This document shows positions 5,717 to 7,658 of a stretch of DNA of 7,658 nt, piece by piece. Every line of letters begins with the position of its first letter. Within the stretch, counting starts at the first letter, position 1. Under the pieces are notes generated by a model that was given only the letters and a program-made list of their open reading frames with translations, did no database searches and was not told the origin of the DNA. Origin of the DNA: a bacterium. Its GTDB lineage: Bacteria; Bipolaricaulota; Bipolaricaulia; UBA7950; UBA9294. Both the position numbers and the translations under genes were made by a program. The stretch is from the NCBI GenBank assembly GCA_030671645.1, contig DAOVHV010000042.1, positions 1-7,658 of the forward strand, written 5' to 3'.

Positions 5717-6664
5717 ATGAACGCAATACCCCTTAGCCATGTGCAGGTCATCGGTATTCGATACCGAAGAACAACGCTGGCAGTGAAAGACGAGCGCGGA
5801 CTCGATGCCTACCTAGCGTCCAATGTATATGAAGCCTCAGGCGTGCCCTTCGAGATTGAAGAGCCAACGATCTCAAACGACCGACTCACAGGCGACGCGA
5901 TCGAAAACCTCGTTCGACTCAATGGGGAGATTGCGAACGCTGTTGCAACCGCACGGCGTTCGGGATCAGTCATTCTGATGACGGGTGGAGATTGCACTCA
6001 TGTCACCGGCGTGGTAGGTGGGCTTCAAGACGCTCATGGACCAACGCTTAGGCTCGGATTGGTTTGGTTCGACGCGCATGGCGACTTCAATACGCCCAAG
6101 ACGTCGCAGTCTGGGATGCTGGGAGGCATGCCCGTGGCCGTCTGCGCAGGATTGGCCCATCCGCGGTGGCGAGAAGGCTCGCACATTGCATCGCCGATGC
6201 CGACGAACCGCATCGTCCTTGTCGATGTTCGCAACCTCGACGAGGCCGAGGCGGCTCTAATCCAAGCAACGGACACGGTTGTCGCGGCGCTTGCACCTGG
6301 TTTCCCAGGGGAGGGCTTACAGACGGCTATTGGCGAACTATCCGAGCAATGCGACGCCATCTACCTACACATCGACGCTGACATTCTGGACGAGGCCTTG
6401 GTCCCCAGTCATGGAACGAAAGAGCCGAACGGTCCCGATATCGCACAGACAGTAGCCGCCATCGATACAGTGATGGCGACGGGCAAGGTCGTCGCCCTGG
6501 CTTTGGTATCTATCTACAACCAGGGAGATGATGGAGCCACGAGCGTGAAGTCGGGGATAGAGCCTCTGCGAGGCGGGCTGCAAGCCTGGCGCCGGCATGG
6601 GACCGTGAAGTTATCTTTGGCAAGCACATCGCGGAAGAACCCGGGAGGGCTTGAGTCCCCTTAG
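5717..6664 (+). CDS. Arginase/agmatinase-fold (ureohydrolase) family protein
   Basis: Ureohydrolases cleave guanidino or formimino groups with a di-manganese centre. In this 315-residue protein the signature blocks are recognisable: LMTGGDCTHVTG (88-98), LVWFDAHGDFNTP (115-127, Asp119, His121, Asp123) and IYLHIDADILDEA (215-227, Asp220, Asp222). In classical arginase the first block is GGDHS, whose His binds manganese; here Cys93 stands there, with His95 two residues on. I recall a divergent arginase-family subgroup with Cys at this site and the WFDAHGDFxTPxTxxSGxLGGMP stretch, and this protein fits it (GMLGGMPVAV at 133-142). The third block has DE where DP is usual. Metal content and substrate are therefore uncertain, and arginase activity should not be assumed. 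No signal peptide. The start ATG 5717 has no clear ribosome site, consistent with translation coupled to the methyltransferase 18 bp upstream. Confidence 0.88.
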   Translation: MNAIPLSHVQVIGIRYRRTTLAVKDERGLDAYLASNVYEASGVPFEIEEPTISNDRLTGDAIENLVRLNGEIANAVATARRSGSVILMTGGDCTHVTGVVGGLQDAHGPTLRLGLVWFDAHGDFNTPKTSQSGMLGGMPVAVCAGLAHPRWREGSHIASPMPTNRIVLVDVRNLDEAEAALIQATDTVVAALAPGFPGEGLQTAIGELSEQCDAIYLHIDADILDEALVPSHGTKEPNGPDIAQTVAAIDTVMATGKVVALALVSIYNQGDDGATSVKSGIEPLRGGLQAWRRHGTVKLSLASTSRKNPGGLESP

Positions 6665-6730
6665 TGTCCAAAGAGATAGGGTGCCTGTTGTCATCATGAG
6701 AAGCCGGTCACTCGCATCCCAATTGATTGT

Positions 6731-7051
6731 CTATTGACTTCCTAGGCGCACCGCCGTGCCGTAGGCAAGGACCTCTGCCGCGCCGGACATTGTCTGTGAG
6801 GTGGTGAATCGGACACCAACGATTGCATCCGCTCCAAGGCTATCCGCCTGGCGGACCATCCGCTCGACCGCTTGATCGCGCGCCTTGTCGAGCATCACCG
6901 TGTAGTCCTTGATCTCACCACCCACGATCCCTCTCAAGCCAGCCATGATGTCATGGCCAACATGACGGGCACGTATTGTGTTCCCGCGCACGAGCCCCAG
7001 CGTCTCTGCGATCGCTCTTCCTGCCACCGTCTCACTCGTTACGATCAGCAT
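6731..7051 (-). CDS. YbjQ/UPF0145 family protein
   Basis: The 106-residue product matches the YbjQ (UPF0145, sometimes called heavy-metal-binding) family over its full length. It has MLIVTSETVAGRAIAETLG, GLVRGNTIRARHVGHDIMAG, LRGIVGGEIKDYTVMLDKAR and SLGADAIVGVRFTTSQTM. Family members form cytoplasmic pentamers of unknown function, and a metal role has not been established. No cysteines are present. The start ATG 7051 has GGGAGG (7063-7058) six bases upstream. It overlaps the preceding small membrane-protein gene by 20 bases, so the ribosome site lies inside that gene and translation is probably coupled. It converges with the arginase-like gene, with 66 bp between them and no strong terminator. 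Confidence 0.93.
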   Translation of the reverse strand: MLIVTSETVAGRAIAETLGLVRGNTIRARHVGHDIMAGLRGIVGGEIKDYTVMLDKARDQAVERMVRQADSLGADAIVGVRFTTSQTMSGAAEVLAYGTAVRLGSQ

Positions 7052-7247
7052 CTTGATCCTCCCTGAACCTCTCTCGAATCAACCCCGCAAGCGTAAGCAG
7101 AATACCTACACCGCCCACTGGAATCAGTACCTTGAAGAACAACCCGATCGCTGTACTCACGATAAGCAGTCGGATCACGTGATAGGCTGCAAAGCCAATC
7201 AGCGCAGCTCCGGCCAACATCATCATCCCGTATCCCAGTTTAAGCAC
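7032..7247 (-). CDS. Small two-TM membrane protein
   Basis: The 71-residue product begins MLKLGYGMMMLAGAALIGFA. It has two hydrophobic helices, about 4-30 (GYGMMMLAGAALIGFAAYHV) and about 36-57 (FFKVLIPVGGVGILLTLAGL), then a charged cytoplasmic tail (IRERFREDQDADRNE). I do not recognise the family. The GTG start at 7247 is preferred over an ATG at 7286, because GAGGGGG (7258-7252) lies four bases upstream of the GTG while the ATG has no site. The 20-bp overlap with the downstream YbjQ gene suggests the two are cotranscribed and may act together, for example as a membrane anchor for a YbjQ oligomer; that is inference. Confidence 0.7.
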   Translation of the reverse strand: MLKLGYGMMMLAGAALIGFAAYHVIRLLIVSTAIGLFFKVLIPVGGVGILLTLAGLIRERFREDQDADRNE

Positions 7248-7251
7248 GCTA

Positions 7252-7258
7252 CCCCCTC
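7252..7258 (-). promoter_or_regulatory. Shine-Dalgarno deciding the GTG start at 7247
   Basis: Minus-strand GAGGGGG is followed by TAGC and then GTG. It supports the shorter 71-residue product over an 84-residue version from ATG 7286. Confidence 0.55.
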
Positions 7259-7346
7259 TATACTCGTTTCCGATTCTAAGCGGCATTGCTTCTGACGTCT
7301 ATCTCTCCTTTGTCGCTTACAGCTGAAGTTTCCTCGTGTGGTGTCA

Positions 7347-7406
7347 GCGAAGCCTACCAAGAGGCGGCCAGGACTTGGGTTCTACATTCAGTCCACCAGG
7401 CTTCGC
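7347..7406. repeat. Inverted repeat, 9-bp arms with nested hairpin
   Basis: GCGAAGCCT (7347-7355) is the exact complement of AGGCTTCGC (7398-7406). Inside, GGACT (7371-7375) pairs with AGTCC (7390-7394). The nesting suggests a folded RNA or a mobile-repeat end. No insertion-sequence gene is nearby. Confidence 0.6.
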
Positions 7407-7425
7407 ACGTTCTCGTTTGCATGCG

Positions 7426-7444
7426 CAGACTTGCCAGCAGTCTG
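7426..7444. repeat. Perfect 6-bp stem-loop
   Basis: CAGACT (7426-7431) pairs with AGTCTG (7439-7444) around a 7-base loop. No T-tract follows on either strand, so terminator function is not supported. Confidence 0.45.
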
Positions 7445-7521
7445 AAGGTTTGAATCGGGTACTGTTGAGACCTTCCTCTGTAAGCTCCTGCCGGCAATCT
7501 GTTATTGCAAGTAGTGAGACA

Positions 7522-7544
7522 ATTGTGCATTATGCGTTCACAAT
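7522..7544. promoter_or_regulatory. Operator-like inverted repeat ATTGTG-N11-CACAAT
   Basis: The two 6-base arms are exact complements and the element is A/T-rich relative to its surroundings, as operators often are. The half-sites look CRP-like, but the spacing is too wide for a CRP site. The neighbouring gene start at 7247 is about 275 bp away, so any target may lie beyond the window. Confidence 0.25.
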
Positions 7545-7608
7545 GAACCGGACGAGGAGTGCATACTACAAGACTAGGCACGCTCAACCTCAGCCGCGTT
7601 TGAATGGT

Positions 7609-7656
7609 CGGATTCGGTAGCGAGCTCGCCATGGCGGCGACAGAGCTAGGAATCCG
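7609..7656. repeat. Long interrupted hairpin at the right edge
   Basis: CGGATTC (7609-7615) pairs with GAATCCG (7650-7656), TAGC (7618-7621) with GCTA (7645-7648), and TCGCC (7626-7630) with GGCGA (7636-7640) around loop ATGGC. That is 16 pairs in three collinear segments within 48 bases. No T-tract follows on the plus strand. Confidence 0.6.
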
Positions 7657-7658
7657 CA

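Larger units (their letters stand above)
7287..7658. other. Right-end region without a convincing gene
   Basis: About 370 bases carry no recognisable coding sequence. Overlapping open frames of about 92-94 codons exist on both strands (7336-7620 plus, 7354-7632 minus), but both read as composition-biased noise (many Arg, Ser, Thr, Cys, Pro and Gln) without domains or good ribosome sites. The stretch contains several inverted repeats, listed separately. It should include the promoter of the minus-strand pair starting at 7247, but no clear -35/-10 was identified. No tRNA was found. Confidence 0.6.

Noticed and set aside
7446..7455. GGTTTGAATC, resembling a tRNA T-loop
   Set aside because: The flanking bases do not form a 5-bp T-stem, and no anticodon or acceptor stem is found.
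7336..7632. Open frames of 92-94 codons on both strands
   Set aside because: No domain, odd amino-acid composition and no convincing ribosome site; they overlap each other almost fully.

Overview
The window looks like an ordinary bacterial chromosome segment of roughly 55-57% G+C, probably from an environmental or metagenome-assembled genome. Nothing fixes the phylum. The FabI fragment at the left reminds me of planctomycete-like enoyl reductases, a low-confidence impression. One membrane protein belongs to a family I know from Actinobacteria, and one secreted protein has a style common in Myxococcota-like genomes. No rRNA, tRNA, CRISPR array, insertion sequence or phage gene was found.

Layout. 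Positions 1-431 (minus strand) hold two unrelated gene fragments joined head to tail: the N-terminus of enoyl-ACP reductase (fabI, start at 431) runs without a gap into the ATP-grasp part of an ADP-forming acetate/acyl-CoA ligase that leaves the window at position 1. G+C changes from about 57% to about 41% (hand count) at the join near 220-235, so this is either an assembly chimera or a very recent rearrangement. At 557-1216 (+) lies a two-TM membrane protein. It converges on a secreted protein of unknown function (1404-2207, -), and the gap between them is filled by a degenerate hairpin-forming repeat array (1208-1390).

A co-directional plus-strand block follows: ada (2351-3406), a histidine phosphatase (3447-4061), the parvulin ppiC (4149-4430), a 54-residue glycine-zipper membrane protein (4509-4673), a Trm112-like zinc-ribbon/SAM methyltransferase fusion (4700-5698) and an arginase-fold protein with a substituted metal ligand (5717-6664). 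Only the last two sit close enough (18 bp) to look like a firm operon; hairpins separate several of the others. On the minus strand, a small two-TM protein (7032-7247) overlaps a YbjQ-family gene (6731-7051) by 20 bp. The last 400 bases carry no convincing gene but several inverted repeats.

Functionally the genes are mixed housekeeping and maintenance: alkylation repair (Ada), protein folding (PpiC), a phosphatase, and envelope proteins. The most unusual points are the hairpin repeat array with an apparent compensatory base change, the methyltransferase/arginase-like pair, the structured non-coding right end, and the chimeric left end. I see no clear multi-gene novel defence or biosynthetic system.
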